A stretch of DNA of 64,000 nucleotides from Actinomadura mexicana (GCF_900188105.1 NZ_FZNP01000009.1:310001-374000); one strand, 5' to 3'; shown: positions 29,643 through 37,953, counted from the stretch's first letter. Numbers and translations: made by a program. Notes: generated from the sequence alone by a model not told the origin.

Positions 29643-29755
29643 GCGCCGACCCTACGACCGCCTCCCGACAGAACGCACCCCGACCAACGGGCGGGGCGTG
29701 GCCGGCCGACGGCGCCGAAGCGCCCGCCTTCCCTGTTCGTCACACTCCGTGTTCT

Positions 29756-29761
29756 TATAAT
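29756..29761 (+). promoter_or_regulatory. -10 box TATAAT
   Basis: A perfect TATAAT, rare in this GC-rich sequence, lies about 65 bases upstream of the chosen start of the secreted protein at 29827. No good -35 box is present at 16-18 bases; TGTTCG is the closest match. Confidence 0.45.
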
Positions 29762-29826
29762 TGCGATGCGTTGCGACGTTCGGGGCCGGAGCGCGTCCGC
29801 GCGCTCCGCGAGGAGGGGTGTGCGTC

Positions 29827-31218
29827 TTGAGGACGAGCTGGAAAGTGGCGGGCGTGGCCGCCGGGACGGCCGCCGCCGCGGTCGTGTCCGCGGGGTGGTC
29901 GGTCGGGGCCTCCGGAACCGGAGCCTCCGGAGGCGGCCGGTGGAGGCTGGTCGCGCAGGAGGAGTTCGACCGGCCGCTGCGCGTCGACGGGTCGCCGTGG
30001 CGGCTGGACCCGCAGGGGCCGCGCGGCCCGTGGCACGTCGACGCGTTCGACGACGACGGGGCGGCCTGGAAGAAGATGAGCGGGCCGCTGTTCGAGCGGC
30101 AGATGAAGACCCTCAACGTGTTCCGCAAGCGGGTCGCCTTCGGGCGCGAGGGGTGGCTGACGGCGGAGGTCGCCGCGGTCGACAAGGACCACGACGGGCG
30201 ACCCGACTCCCGGCCCGGGCTGTCGGCCGTGACGCTGCCGGGCGGGCACCACGTCGCCCGGATCTCCGAGCCGAGCTGGGACGCGGGGGTGCTGATCCGG
30301 CCGACCCGCCCGCTGCCCCGGTACTACCGGGTGGAGATGACGCTGCGCGGCATCCGGTTCGGCGGCGAGCGGGGCGGCACGTTCGACTACGACGGCAGGC
30401 ACAACGGGTACACCAGGGAGCCGTGCAAGACCCGGTACCCGTGGACGTTCCAGGGCGCGGTGCCCGGCAGGTCCCGGTGCCAGTACCCCGACGTGACGAG
30501 AGAGAACGGGTTCTACTACCTGACGATCCTCGACCACGCGAACCCGGCGCCGCACGGCAACCCCGGCATCCACTTCCGGCGCAAGGCCATCATGGACGGC
30601 TACTACAGCGACGACGCCCGCTGGAAGAACGCCGCGACCTGCAACCCGAAGACCCGCACGATGTACCGGACGTTCGACGGCACCTTCAACGGCGTCAACG
30701 CGCTGTTCCCGCGCGGCGACCTGTTCCGCGAGACCGCCAACAACAACATCAGCAACGAGTACTACGCCAAGACCGCGTGCGGGGAGGCGTCCATGGACCG
30801 GCGGTACGGGCCGGGCGGCCGGTTCGAGGGGCACCTCACCAGCGCCGAGCTGCGGCCGGAACTGCTGCCGAAGGCCGCCTACCGGTTCGCGATCGAGCGC
30901 GACCGCACCGGGTACACGCTGGAGATGAGCGGCCCGTTCCTGCACACCGGGCAGGCCACGCTGCGCGTCCACCACGACTTCGTGGAGAACGGGCGCCCCA
31001 TCTGGCACTACAACCAGACGCCCGGCGAGTACGACGGCCGGTTCGACCGCCGGCTCGTCCACAAGGGACCTGCCGGTACGTACACGACCGAGCACAGCTG
31101 GCCCAAGGGCTCGGCCTACCCCGACTCCTTCATCATCGGCGACCCGCACCTGAACTACTACGAGGGCGAGGCGTACGTCGACGACGTCCGCCTCTACATC
31201 CCCGGGCACCGGGGGTGA
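29827..31218 (+). CDS. Secreted protein of unknown function, possibly a jelly-roll (GH16/LamG-like) carbohydrate-acting protein
   Basis: A 463-residue exported protein. From the TTG at 29827 (AGGAGG ten bases upstream) the N-terminus is a basic, Ala-rich signal peptide (TSWKVAGVAAGTAAAAVVSAG). The mature part begins WRLVAQEEFDRPL and then reads like an extracellular carbohydrate-binding or -cleaving beta-sandwich: VAAVDKDHDGRPDSRP, RYYRVEMTLRGIRFGG, NGFYYLTILDHANP, FAIERDRTGYTLEMSG. FDxPL at the start and a conserved final YVDDVRLY are like GH16/LamG proteins, but I see no GH16 catalytic ExDxxE. In-frame starts further up (29761, 29818) exist. I do not recognise a specific family. Confidence 0.65.
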   Translation: MRTSWKVAGVAAGTAAAAVVSAGWSVGASGTGASGGGRWRLVAQEEFDRPLRVDGSPWRLDPQGPRGPWHVDAFDDDGAAWKKMSGPLFERQMKTLNVFRKRVAFGREGWLTAEVAAVDKDHDGRPDSRPGLSAVTLPGGHHVARISEPSWDAGVLIRPTRPLPRYYRVEMTLRGIRFGGERGGTFDYDGRHNGYTREPCKTRYPWTFQGAVPGRSRCQYPDVTRENGFYYLTILDHANPAPHGNPGIHFRRKAIMDGYYSDDARWKNAATCNPKTRTMYRTFDGTFNGVNALFPRGDLFRETANNNISNEYYAKTACGEASMDRRYGPGGRFEGHLTSAELRPELLPKAAYRFAIERDRTGYTLEMSGPFLHTGQATLRVHHDFVENGRPIWHYNQTPGEYDGRFDRRLVHKGPAGTYTTEHSWPKGSAYPDSFIIGDPHLNYYEGEAYVDDVRLYIPGHRG

Positions 31219-31229
31219 TCCGCGCCGGC

Positions 31230-31262
31230 GGGGCGCGTTCCGCCGTCAGCGGGACGCGCCCC
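31230..31262. terminator. Bidirectional hairpin between convergent genes
   Basis: GGGGCGCGTTCCGC and GCGGGACGCGCCCC pair over 14 positions (one G-T pair) around a CGTCA loop, exactly between the stops at 31218 (plus) and 31271 (minus). Confidence 0.7.
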
Positions 31263-31270
31263 GTCCGGGA

Positions 31271-32827
31271 TCAGCAGCGGCCGGTCCAGGAGCACTCCAG
31301 CTGCGGGGCGTTCCCGGAGACGCGGAAGCTCCGGACCGCGGCGGGGTCTCCCCCGGCCAGCCGGATCGCGACCCTGTCCTCGATGTCCTTGGGCGCCGCG
31401 CCCTGGTAGCCGTTCAGCACGACCGAGAAGACGAGCCGCCGCCCGGACGGGTCGGTGACGTAGCCCGACAGCGCGGAGGCGCCGGTCAGCGTCCCGGTCT
31501 TGGCGTGCACGTTGCCCGCGGCCGGGGTGTTCCGCATCCGCGACCGCAGGGTGCCTCCGTCGAGGCGGTCCGGGTCGCCGGCGACCGGCAGCGCCCGGTA
31601 CCAGGTGCTGAACCAGGGCGCGGCCTGCGCCTTCTTCAGGATGGTGCTGACGTCCTGCGCGGTCGTGCGGTTCTCGCGCGACAGCCCGGATCCGTCGGCC
31701 ATCTCCAGCCGCGCGGCGGGGACGCCCTGGCCGCGGGCGTAGCGCTCGACCACGGGCAGCCCCGCCGTCCAGCTCCCCCTGCCCGCCTTCTCCCGGCCGA
31801 TCGCCTTGACCAGGGTCTCGGCGACCATGTTGTTGCTGAGCTTGAGGAACGGCACCATCAGCCGCGACAGCGGCATCGAGGAGCGGGCGGCGAGCGCGGC
31901 CGCGCGCTTCGGGGTCCTGCCGCGCCCGGTGGCGCCCTTCACCTGGACGCCGTGCGCCCGGAGCGCGCTCCGGAAGACGTCCGCCGCGTACAGGCTGGGG
32001 TTCTCGACCGTGCGCAGGGTGGTGTAGGCCGCGGCGCCCGCCGGATGGGAGCCGCTGACCACGATGGTGCCGGTGCCGTTGGCGCGGTTCACCGCCAGCG
32101 TGGACGGCGTCCCGGGACGTCCCGTGACCGCCCTGTTGTCGATCCTGACGGTACGGGTGGCCGGGGCGAGCCCGACCGCGACCGGTGCGCCCTCGGCGCC
32201 GCCCGGCTTCACCGACACCTCGACCGACCCGGCGTCGAAGTCGTCGTTCGGGGCGACGGTCAGCGCGGACGTCTGCGCGGCGTAGTAGTACTGCAGGTCG
32301 GTGGGGTCCCAGTGGGAGGGCGTGCGGACGGCGTCGAACCAGGTGTCGTCCGCGACGAGGCCGCCCTCGACGCGCCGGACGCCCCGCGCCGCCACCTGGG
32401 CGGCGAGCCGGTCGTAGTCGGCGGCCCGCGTCGTCGGGTCGCCCGTGCCCTTGAGGTACAGGTCGCCCTTGACGGACGATCCGGACACGGTCCGGGCGTA
32501 CACGCCGGTGCGGAACCGGTACCCGGGCCCCAGCAGCGACAGCGCCGCCCCCGACGTGTAGAGCTTCATGTTCGAGGCGGGCATCACCGGCGCCGTCGCG
32601 CCGCGCGAGTAGCGGACGGCGCCCGTCCGGGCGTCGCGCACCACGGCGCCCACGGTGGCGCCCTGGAGACGGCCGTCGGCGAGGATGGCGTCGAGGTCCT
32701 TGCCCAGATCTCCCTTGGCGGCTTCTCCCTTGGCGGCGGCCGCGGCCGCCGGGTGCATGGCGGGAGCGGCGAGCAGGGACGTCCCGGCGACCAGGACGGA
32801 CGTGATTCGCACCAGTGGTCCACGCAT
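31271..32827 (-). CDS. dacB: D-alanyl-D-alanine carboxypeptidase/endopeptidase (PBP4 type)
   Basis: A 518-residue exported penicillin-binding protein of class C. After a signal peptide (residues 1-33, TSVLVAGTSLLAAPAMHPAAA) comes the split transpeptidase fold: SxxK motif PASNMKLYT (Ser85, Lys88), SxN motif KLSNNM, and KTG motif HAKTGTL. A large insert between SxxK and SxN is typical of S13/PBP4 enzymes. It trims D-Ala from, or cuts cross-links in, peptidoglycan outside the membrane. The ATG at 32827 is favoured over the upstream in-frame start because the signal peptide starts there. The C-terminus ends with a Cys-x6-Cys pair (ECSWTGRC). Confidence 0.92.
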   Translation of the reverse strand: MRGPLVRITSVLVAGTSLLAAPAMHPAAAAAAKGEAAKGDLGKDLDAILADGRLQGATVGAVVRDARTGAVRYSRGATAPVMPASNMKLYTSGAALSLLGPGYRFRTGVYARTVSGSSVKGDLYLKGTGDPTTRAADYDRLAAQVAARGVRRVEGGLVADDTWFDAVRTPSHWDPTDLQYYYAAQTSALTVAPNDDFDAGSVEVSVKPGGAEGAPVAVGLAPATRTVRIDNRAVTGRPGTPSTLAVNRANGTGTIVVSGSHPAGAAAYTTLRTVENPSLYAADVFRSALRAHGVQVKGATGRGRTPKRAAALAARSSMPLSRLMVPFLKLSNNMVAETLVKAIGREKAGRGSWTAGLPVVERYARGQGVPAARLEMADGSGLSRENRTTAQDVSTILKKAQAAPWFSTWYRALPVAGDPDRLDGGTLRSRMRNTPAAGNVHAKTGTLTGASALSGYVTDPSGRRLVFSVVLNGYQGAAPKDIEDRVAIRLAGGDPAAVRSFRVSGNAPQLECSWTGRC

Positions 32828-32917
32828 GTGGTGGGAGCGTAGGGCAACGGCCCGGCTACGGCAGCGGAACGACACGGCCGGCATCAGTCCCCCGCGTCGA
32901 TGTTCGCCGCCGGCCGC

Positions 32918-33961
32918 TCACCACATCGCGTCGAGCAGTTCCGCGACCGCGTCGGCGTCCGGCCGCCGGGGGTTGGGATAGGGATCGGCGGCCACCCGCT
33001 CGGCCATCTCGCGGAGCCGTTCGCGGGGGACGCCCAGTGCGGACAGGCGGGTCGGGCCCCGGTGCGCCCGGGCGAGCGCGGCGACGACCGCGACCGGGTC
33101 CGGCCCGGCCACCCGGGTCAGCCGGGCCGAGGCGGCGGGCGCCGAGGGCAGGTTGAACGCCATGACGTGCGCCAGCAGCATCGTGTGCAGCTCGGCGTGC
33201 GGGAGGCCGAACGCGCCGCCGAGGACGTGCGCGAGCTGGTGGTGCAGCCCCATCCGGGTCTGCGCCAGGCAGATCCCGGCGGGCCACGCGGCCGACTGGA
33301 GGCGCGCGCGCCCCTCCAGTCCGGTCGGGTCGTCGAGCACCTCGGGCAGCGCGGCCAGGATGCCGGCGGCGGCCTCGGTCGCCAGCGCGTCGGTGACCGT
33401 CGTGGCGTCCGGCGCCCACAGGGCCTCGACGGCGTGGGCGAGCGCGTTCATCGCGCTGGTCCGGGTCAGGCCGGACGGCATGCCGAGGGTGAGGCGGGGG
33501 TCGTAGACGACCGTCCCGGGCGCCAGCCCGGGGGCGCGGCGCGTGGTCTTCACCCCGTCCTCGGTCTCCCCCAGCACGGGCGTCATCTCCGAGCCCGCGT
33601 ACGTGGTCGGCACCGCGACCTGCGGCATGCCGGTCCGCGCCGACACCGCCTTGGCCAGGCCGATCGCGGATCCGCCGCCGACCGCGACCACGCAGTCCGC
33701 GCCCGCGGCCGCCTCCAGGGCGCGCGCCGTCACGGCGACCGGGGTGTGCGGGGCCGGACGGTCGAAGCGCGCCGCGAGCCGGGCCCCGAGCGCCCCGGCG
33801 ATCCGGTCGGCGGGCCCGGCGGCGGACGGCGCCGCGACCAGCAGCACCCTGCCCGCCCCGATCCGCGCGACCTCGTCCGCGACGAGATCGCTCGCCCCCG
33901 GCCCGACCAGGACGCGGGACGGCAGCGCCTCGTGGACGACGACCTCGTCCGCACTGCTCAT
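32918..33961 (-). CDS. Maleylacetate reductase (iron-containing alcohol dehydrogenase family)
   Basis: A 347-residue enzyme with the family nucleotide-binding core CVVAVGGGSAIGLAKA, then VPTTYAGSEMTPV, and the histidine-rich metal region LAHAVEALW plus GLHHQLAHVLGGAFGLPHAELH. The length and motif set match maleylacetate reductases, which reduce maleylacetate to 3-oxoadipate in hydroxyquinol and chloroaromatic degradation. It lies beside a MarR regulator and a decarboxylase-like amidohydrolase, consistent with aromatic catabolism, although no ring-cleaving dioxygenase is in this window. Confidence 0.86.
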   Translation of the reverse strand: MSSADEVVVHEALPSRVLVGPGASDLVADEVARIGAGRVLLVAAPSAAGPADRIAGALGARLAARFDRPAPHTPVAVTARALEAAAGADCVVAVGGGSAIGLAKAVSARTGMPQVAVPTTYAGSEMTPVLGETEDGVKTTRRAPGLAPGTVVYDPRLTLGMPSGLTRTSAMNALAHAVEALWAPDATTVTDALATEAAAGILAALPEVLDDPTGLEGRARLQSAAWPAGICLAQTRMGLHHQLAHVLGGAFGLPHAELHTMLLAHVMAFNLPSAPAASARLTRVAGPDPVAVVAALARAHRGPTRLSALGVPRERLREMAERVAADPYPNPRRPDADAVAELLDAMW

Positions 33962-34108
33962 CAGGACCGGCTCGCCAAACGGATCATGCTCACTCTCCTG
34001 TGCGCGACCTCTCTCCTGTTCAGCGCCGCCGGTCTCCCACGTGACACGCGTCCTCCTGCGGTACCGTCCTGACCAGGCGATACGTCCCGGCGCCGGAGCC
34101 GCCGCCGG

Positions 34109-34576
34109 TCAACCCGCGCGCTCGGCGATCCGGCGGAGCAAGGCGACGAGCCGGTCCCGCTCCTCGCCGTCGAGACCGCCGAAAAGCCGCTCGCCCACGT
34201 CGCCACCGGCGCGCCGCCCGCTCTCCAGCGTCCGCGTCCCGTGCGGGGTCAGGCTGATCGAGTGGGCCCGGCGGTCCTGCGGGGCCCGCTCGCGCCGGAC
34301 CAGGCCGCCGCCTTCGAGTTCGTCGACGATGCGCACCATCGTGGACTTGTCGATGCCGGTGAGGTCGATGAGCCGCCGCTGGCTGGACGGCCCGTACAGC
34401 TCCAGGGCGAGCAGCATGCCGAACCCGCGCACGTCGATGCCGAGGGGGCGCAGCTCGTCGTTCAAGCTCGCCCGGCTCCGGTTGTGCGCGGAGGCCAGCA
34501 GCATGCCGAGCCCCACGTGCCGGACGGCGGGGTCGTCGTCCTCGGACAGGAGGCGTTCGAGCAGGTCGTCGAGCAT
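34109..34576 (-). CDS. MarR-family transcriptional regulator
   Basis: A 155-residue winged-helix regulator: GMLLALELYGPSSQRRLIDL, TGIDKSTMVRIVDELEGGGL, VRRERAPQDRRAHSISLTPHG. DxRxxxxxLTxxG is the MarR wing signature. The gene diverges from the amidohydrolase at 34675, and two adjacent palindromes lie between them. The 147 bases downstream (33962-34108) hold no gene that I can see. Confidence 0.9.
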   Translation of the reverse strand: MLDDLLERLLSEDDDPAVRHVGLGMLLASAHNRSRASLNDELRPLGIDVRGFGMLLALELYGPSSQRRLIDLTGIDKSTMVRIVDELEGGGLVRRERAPQDRRAHSISLTPHGTRTLESGRRAGGDVGERLFGGLDGEERDRLVALLRRIAERAG

Positions 34577-34602
34577 GGCCCCAGCTTAGGGGTTGCTGAT
34601 AT

Positions 34603-34634
34603 AGTCTCACTTGAGACTTTCTCATTAGAGAAAG
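34603..34634. promoter_or_regulatory. Two abutting palindromes (MarR operator)
   Basis: AGTCTCACTTGAGACT (34603-34618, seven-base arms) and CTTTCTCATTAGAGAAAG (34617-34634, seven-base arms) overlap by two bases in the gap between the divergent MarR and amidohydrolase genes. Both are AT-richer than the surroundings. MarR dimers binding here would control both directions (inference). Confidence 0.7.
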
Positions 34635-34674
34635 CATGGTGGGCGGCGCATCGAACGAGTGAGTGGAGACGCGC

Positions 34675-35727
34675 ATGCCCGAGACGACCCGCCGAAGCGT
34701 CCTGCAGGTGACCGGCCTGGCGATGGCCGCGGCCGCCGTTCCGGCAGGCGAGGCGGCCGCCGCCACCCCCCGGCGGTCGCGCGGCAGGATCGACACCCAC
34801 CACCACGCCGTCCCGCCCCGGATGCGGCAGTGGGCGGTCGAGCAGGGCCTCCTCCCGCCGACCGGCGGGCCGTCCTGGGCCCAGTGGACGCTGCCGGACA
34901 CCCTGCGGACGATGAACACCAGCGGCATCGCCGCCGGAGTGGCCTCCGCGCCGGTGCCCGCCGAGGTGTTCAGGGACCGGAAGGTCGCCGCCTCGGGCGT
35001 CCAGGTGTGCAACGAGTCGCTGGCCGAACTGGTGCGCGAGCACCCCACGAGGTTCGGCTTCTTCGCCAACGTGGCGATGCTCCACCCCGACCTGGCCGTG
35101 CGGCAGCTCGCCCACGCGCTCGACGACCTGGGCGCGGACGGGGTGCTCCTCAACACCTCGGCCGACGGGCACTACCTCGGGGAACCGATGTTCGACCCGC
35201 TCTGGGCCGAACTCGACCGGCGCCGCGCGGTGGTGTTCACCCACCCGGTCGCCCCGAAGGGCCTGGCCGAGGCCCCGGGCGTCGGGGACTGGCTCGCCGA
35301 CTACCTGCTCGACACCACCCGCACCGCGCTCGGCCTCATCGCCGCCGGGACCCTCGACCGGTACCCGAGGGTGTCGGTCATCCTGTCCCACGGCGGCGGC
35401 TTCCTGCCGTACATGGCGGGCCGCGCCGAGCGCTCGGCCCGCGAGGACGGCGGCCCGCTCCCGGCGCGGATGCGTCCGGCGCTCCGCCGGTTCCACTACG
35501 ACACGGCCCTGCCGGCGTCCCCCTACGCCACACCGTCCCTGATCGCCGCCGTCGGCGCCGACCGCGTCCTGTTCGGCACCGACTGGCCCGCCAACACCGC
35601 CCGCGAGGTCGCGCTGAACACCCGGGACCTCGACCGCGACCCGGTGCTGGACGACCGCGCCCACCACGCCGTCGACCGGGCGAACGCCCTCCGACTGCTC
35701 CCCCGGCTGGCCGAACGCCTCAGGTGA
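34675..35727 (+). CDS. Tat-exported amidohydrolase (ACMSD/resorcylate-decarboxylase-like)
   Basis: A 350-residue metal-dependent hydrolase-fold protein. The twin-arginine motif TTRRSVLQVTGLAMAAAA with an AEAAAA-like cleavage region shows export by Tat. The metal-binding start is IDTHHHAVPP; later VVFTHPVAPKG, ILSHGGGFLPYMAGR and FGTDWP supply the remaining His and Asp ligands. The family includes gamma-resorcylate and aminocarboxymuconate-semialdehyde decarboxylases, which are cytoplasmic; export is therefore odd. The ATG at 34675 is preceded by GTGGAG; a GTG four codons upstream is possible. Its 3' end overlaps the convergent P450 gene by eight bases. Confidence 0.82.
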   Translation: MPETTRRSVLQVTGLAMAAAAVPAGEAAAATPRRSRGRIDTHHHAVPPRMRQWAVEQGLLPPTGGPSWAQWTLPDTLRTMNTSGIAAGVASAPVPAEVFRDRKVAASGVQVCNESLAELVREHPTRFGFFANVAMLHPDLAVRQLAHALDDLGADGVLLNTSADGHYLGEPMFDPLWAELDRRRAVVFTHPVAPKGLAEAPGVGDWLADYLLDTTRTALGLIAAGTLDRYPRVSVILSHGGGFLPYMAGRAERSAREDGGPLPARMRPALRRFHYDTALPASPYATPSLIAAVGADRVLFGTDWPANTAREVALNTRDLDRDPVLDDRAHHAVDRANALRLLPRLAERLR

Positions 35728-36991
35728 TGCCGACGGGGAGGGTGCGGGGGCCGCGGACCTGGCCGGCGGCCCAGGTGACCGCCGCCGGGTCGGCCAGGGA
35801 GAAGGACGGGATGCGTTCCAGCCAGACTTCGAGGGCCACGCGCAGCTCCATGCGGGCCAGGTGCGAGCCGACGCAGCGGTGGATGCCGAGGCCGAAGGCG
35901 GCGTGCCGGTTGACCTCGCGGTCGATGGCGATCTCGTCCGCCCGGTCGAACTGCGCCGGGTCGCGGTTGGCGGCGGGGAACGACAGCAGGATCCAGTCGT
36001 CGGCCTTCATCTCGACGCCGCGCCAGGTCATGTCCTCCCGCACCAGCCTCGCCATCGTCACGGGCGCGAAGGCGCGCAGGAACTCCTCCATCGCGGTCGG
36101 CACCAGCGACGGGTCGGCGACGAGGCGCTCGCGGTCCGCGGGCGTCTTCGCCAGGTGCCACAGCGAGGCGCCGATCGCGCTCCAGGTGGTGTCGATCCCC
36201 GCGATGAGCAGCAGCGCCATCGTCCCCGAGACGTGGGACGGTTCGAGCCTGCGCCCGTACAGCTCGGCTTCGACGAGGTAGGTGGTGAGGTCGTCGCGCG
36301 GGTTCGCGACGTGGTCGCGGATCTGCTCCAGCAGGTAGTCGAACAGCTTGTCCATCCGCGCGATGCGCTCGTCCGGAGGGAGGTTGACGCCTTCGAGGGT
36401 GTTCTCGACGAACTCGCGGAACCGGGGCCCGTCCTCGGAGGGGAAGCCGAGCATGTCGGCGATGACCCGGATCGGGATGTGCTGCGCGTACTCCTGGGCG
36501 GCGTCCACGACGTCGCGGCCCTCGAAGGAGTCGATGAGCTCGTGGCAGTACGCCCTGGTCGCGGGCTCCAGCCGCGCCACGGCGGACTTCTTGAACGCCG
36601 GGAGCAGCAGCCTGCGCGCGTCGTGGTGGAACGGCGGGTCGGAGGAGATCGGCGGTGTGACGCCCACCGGCGCCACCTCGCGCGGCGGCCGGAAGTTGCT
36701 CATCACGACCGAGCGGGAGGTGAAGCGCTCGGTGTCGTAGGCGATCGCCGCGACGTCCTCGTAGCGGGTCGGCAGCCAGCCGCCGCCGAACCGCTCGGTC
36801 CGCGCGACCGGGCAGCGCCGCCGCAGGTCGTCCTGGATCGGATACGGGTCGGCGGCCCATTCCGGTTCCAGGTGGGAGAAGTCGGTCGCCCAGTCGGAGA
36901 CCGGGCCCGTGACGGCCTCGTTGCGCGTGCCGAGCGGGCGACTCTCCCGCTCCTCCCTGAAGCTCTTGCCGAAGCGGTCGTCCGCGGTCAT
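35720..36991 (-). CDS. Cytochrome P450
   Basis: A 423-residue soluble bacterial P450. Seen: I-helix LLIAGIDTTWSAIG with the acid-alcohol type Asp-Thr-Thr, the ExxR region AMEEFLRAFAPV, and the heme loop FGLGIHRCVGSHLA with Cys373. The opening HLEPEWAADPYPIQDDLRRR is like the CYP families that act on terpenoid, steroid or aromatic substrates. It starts at ATG 36991, one base after the ferredoxin stop, so the ferredoxin is its likely electron donor. Substrate unknown. Confidence 0.93.
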   Translation of the reverse strand: MTADDRFGKSFREERESRPLGTRNEAVTGPVSDWATDFSHLEPEWAADPYPIQDDLRRRCPVARTERFGGGWLPTRYEDVAAIAYDTERFTSRSVVMSNFRPPREVAPVGVTPPISSDPPFHHDARRLLLPAFKKSAVARLEPATRAYCHELIDSFEGRDVVDAAQEYAQHIPIRVIADMLGFPSEDGPRFREFVENTLEGVNLPPDERIARMDKLFDYLLEQIRDHVANPRDDLTTYLVEAELYGRRLEPSHVSGTMALLLIAGIDTTWSAIGASLWHLAKTPADRERLVADPSLVPTAMEEFLRAFAPVTMARLVREDMTWRGVEMKADDWILLSFPAANRDPAQFDRADEIAIDREVNRHAAFGLGIHRCVGSHLARMELRVALEVWLERIPSFSLADPAAVTWAAGQVRGPRTLPVGIT

Positions 36992-36992
36992 C

Positions 36993-37193
36993 TCACGCCT
37001 CCCTGAGGACGTCGACCGCTCGCTCGGGACAGTTCGCGCCCGCCAGGCGGGCCTCGTGCTCCCCACCCCCGGGGACGGCGCCGTCCCCGAGGACCGTGCC
37101 GTAGCCCTCGTCGTCCTCGCCGAACAGGCCGGGGGCCAGGTCGTAGCACCGGCCGTGCCCCTGGCAGCGCTTCGGGTCGATCCGCACCTTCAC
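36993..37193 (-). CDS. 3Fe-4S ferredoxin (internal start within the TetR fusion)
   Basis: A 66-residue ferredoxin if started at the GTG at 37193. It begins VKVRIDPKRCQGHGRCYDLA and ends ANCPERAVDVLREA; Cys10, Cys16 and the Cys of NCPE are the cluster ligands, with His/Gly in the place of the fourth Cys, typical of P450-partner ferredoxins. The site AGGGAGG lies six bases before GTG. Directly upstream of the P450 gene, hence its likely redox partner. Confidence 0.75.
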   Translation of the reverse strand: MKVRIDPKRCQGHGRCYDLAPGLFGEDDEGYGTVLGDGAVPGGGEHEARLAGANCPERAVDVLREA

Positions 37194-37793
37194 TGTGTTC
37201 CTCCCTGGGGCCGGCGCGAGCGCGGCCACGATCCGCGCGAGCAGCGCCGCCCACTCCTCGTCCCCGACGGCGTGCATGTCCGGCGGGATGAGCGCGCTTC
37301 CCATCCCGAGCACCAGGCAGAGGTGGGCGAGCGCGTTCGGCGACAGCGCCGGATCCATCTCCTCGCCCGCCTGGGCGATGCGCATGAGCCCGGCGAGCCA
37401 GTCGCCGCGCTCGCCGACGTAGTCGCGCATGGGACGGGCGACCTCCTCGTCCCGGCGGGCCGCGACGAGGGCCTCCACGACGAGGTGGGCGCGGGCGTCG
37501 CGGCGCTTCGGCAGCCACCGCCCGATGGCGAGCAGCAGCTCGACGACCGGGCGGTCCGGGTCGGCGTCGAACAGGTCGGCCAGCAGCCGCCGCCCGTGCG
37601 CGCGGAGCGCGGCCACCAGCAGCTCGGCCTTCGAGTCGAAGTGCGCGTACAGGGCGCCGTTGCTGACGCCGGCGGCCCGCGCGATGTCGGCGACGCGCGT
37701 CCCGTCGTAGCCGCGCCGCGCGAACTCGTCGGCCGCGGCGCTCAGCAGCCGCTCCCGCGTCTCCGCGCGAGTGACGCCCGCAATACGCCCCAT
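36993..37793 (-). CDS. TetR-family regulator fused in frame to a 3Fe-4S ferredoxin
   Basis: An open frame of 266 residues. Residues 1-195 are a TetR regulator (RLLSAAADEFARRGYDGTRV, DIARAAGVSNGALYAHFDSK). Without a stop the frame continues into a complete small ferredoxin (residues 201-266) with CQGHGRC and ANCPERAVDV. The ferredoxin has its own GTG (37193) with a perfect GGAGG six bases upstream, so it can also be made alone. Either the TetR stop was lost, or the regulator really carries an Fe-S domain that could sense redox state. The ATG at 37793 is the start that fits TetR proteins and is adjacent to a palindromic operator; the frame above it is non-coding. Confidence 0.75.
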   Translation of the reverse strand: MGRIAGVTRAETRERLLSAAADEFARRGYDGTRVADIARAAGVSNGALYAHFDSKAELLVAALRAHGRRLLADLFDADPDRPVVELLLAIGRWLPKRRDARAHLVVEALVAARRDEEVARPMRDYVGERGDWLAGLMRIAQAGEEMDPALSPNALAHLCLVLGMGSALIPPDMHAVGDEEWAALLARIVAALAPAPGRNTVKVRIDPKRCQGHGRCYDLAPGLFGEDDEGYGTVLGDGAVPGGGEHEARLAGANCPERAVDVLREA

Positions 37794-37801
37794 ACCGAAA
37801 T

Positions 37802-37815
37802 TAAACGAGCGTTCA
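37802..37815. promoter_or_regulatory. TetR operator
   Basis: TAAACGAGCGTTCA, an imperfect palindrome with AACG/CGTT core, lies eight bases upstream of the TetR-ferredoxin start. AACGnnCGTT-type boxes with TGAAC/GTTCA ends are common operators of TetR regulators beside P450 and SDR genes. Confidence 0.55.
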
Positions 37816-37863
37816 TTTGAGGGGTCAAGGGCCCCGGCGCGACGGGTGGTTCCCGGCGGGCCC

Positions 37864-37893
37864 TTGACGCCGGGTCCGCCGTGCTCGGATACT
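37864..37893 (+). promoter_or_regulatory. Promoter of the SDR/FAH operon
   Basis: TTGACG (37864-37869) is followed after 18 bases by GATACT (37888-37893). It lies about 60 bases upstream of the first SDR gene and immediately before a pair of palindromes, where a bound repressor would block initiation or escape. Confidence 0.5.
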
Positions 37894-37905
37894 CGTGAGC
37901 CGGAA

Positions 37906-37931
37906 TGAAAGCTACTTTCATACAATGAAAG
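37906..37931. promoter_or_regulatory. Overlapping palindromes, candidate IclR operator
   Basis: TGAAAGCTACTTTCA (37906-37920) and CTTTCATACAATGAAAG (37915-37931) share the CTTTCA arm, giving three alternating half-sites TGAAAG / CTTTCA / TGAAAG. They lie just downstream of the predicted promoter. The IclR-type regulator at the far end of this operon is the likely binder (inference). Confidence 0.6.
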
Positions 37932-37953
37932 CACGGAGGGCGGGCAGTGGCAC

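Noticed and set aside
29911..29940. Short GGAGCCTCCGG-type repeat near the start of the secreted protein
   Set aside because: Explained by Gly/Ser/Thr-rich linker codons after the signal peptide; no repeat array or CRISPR spacing.
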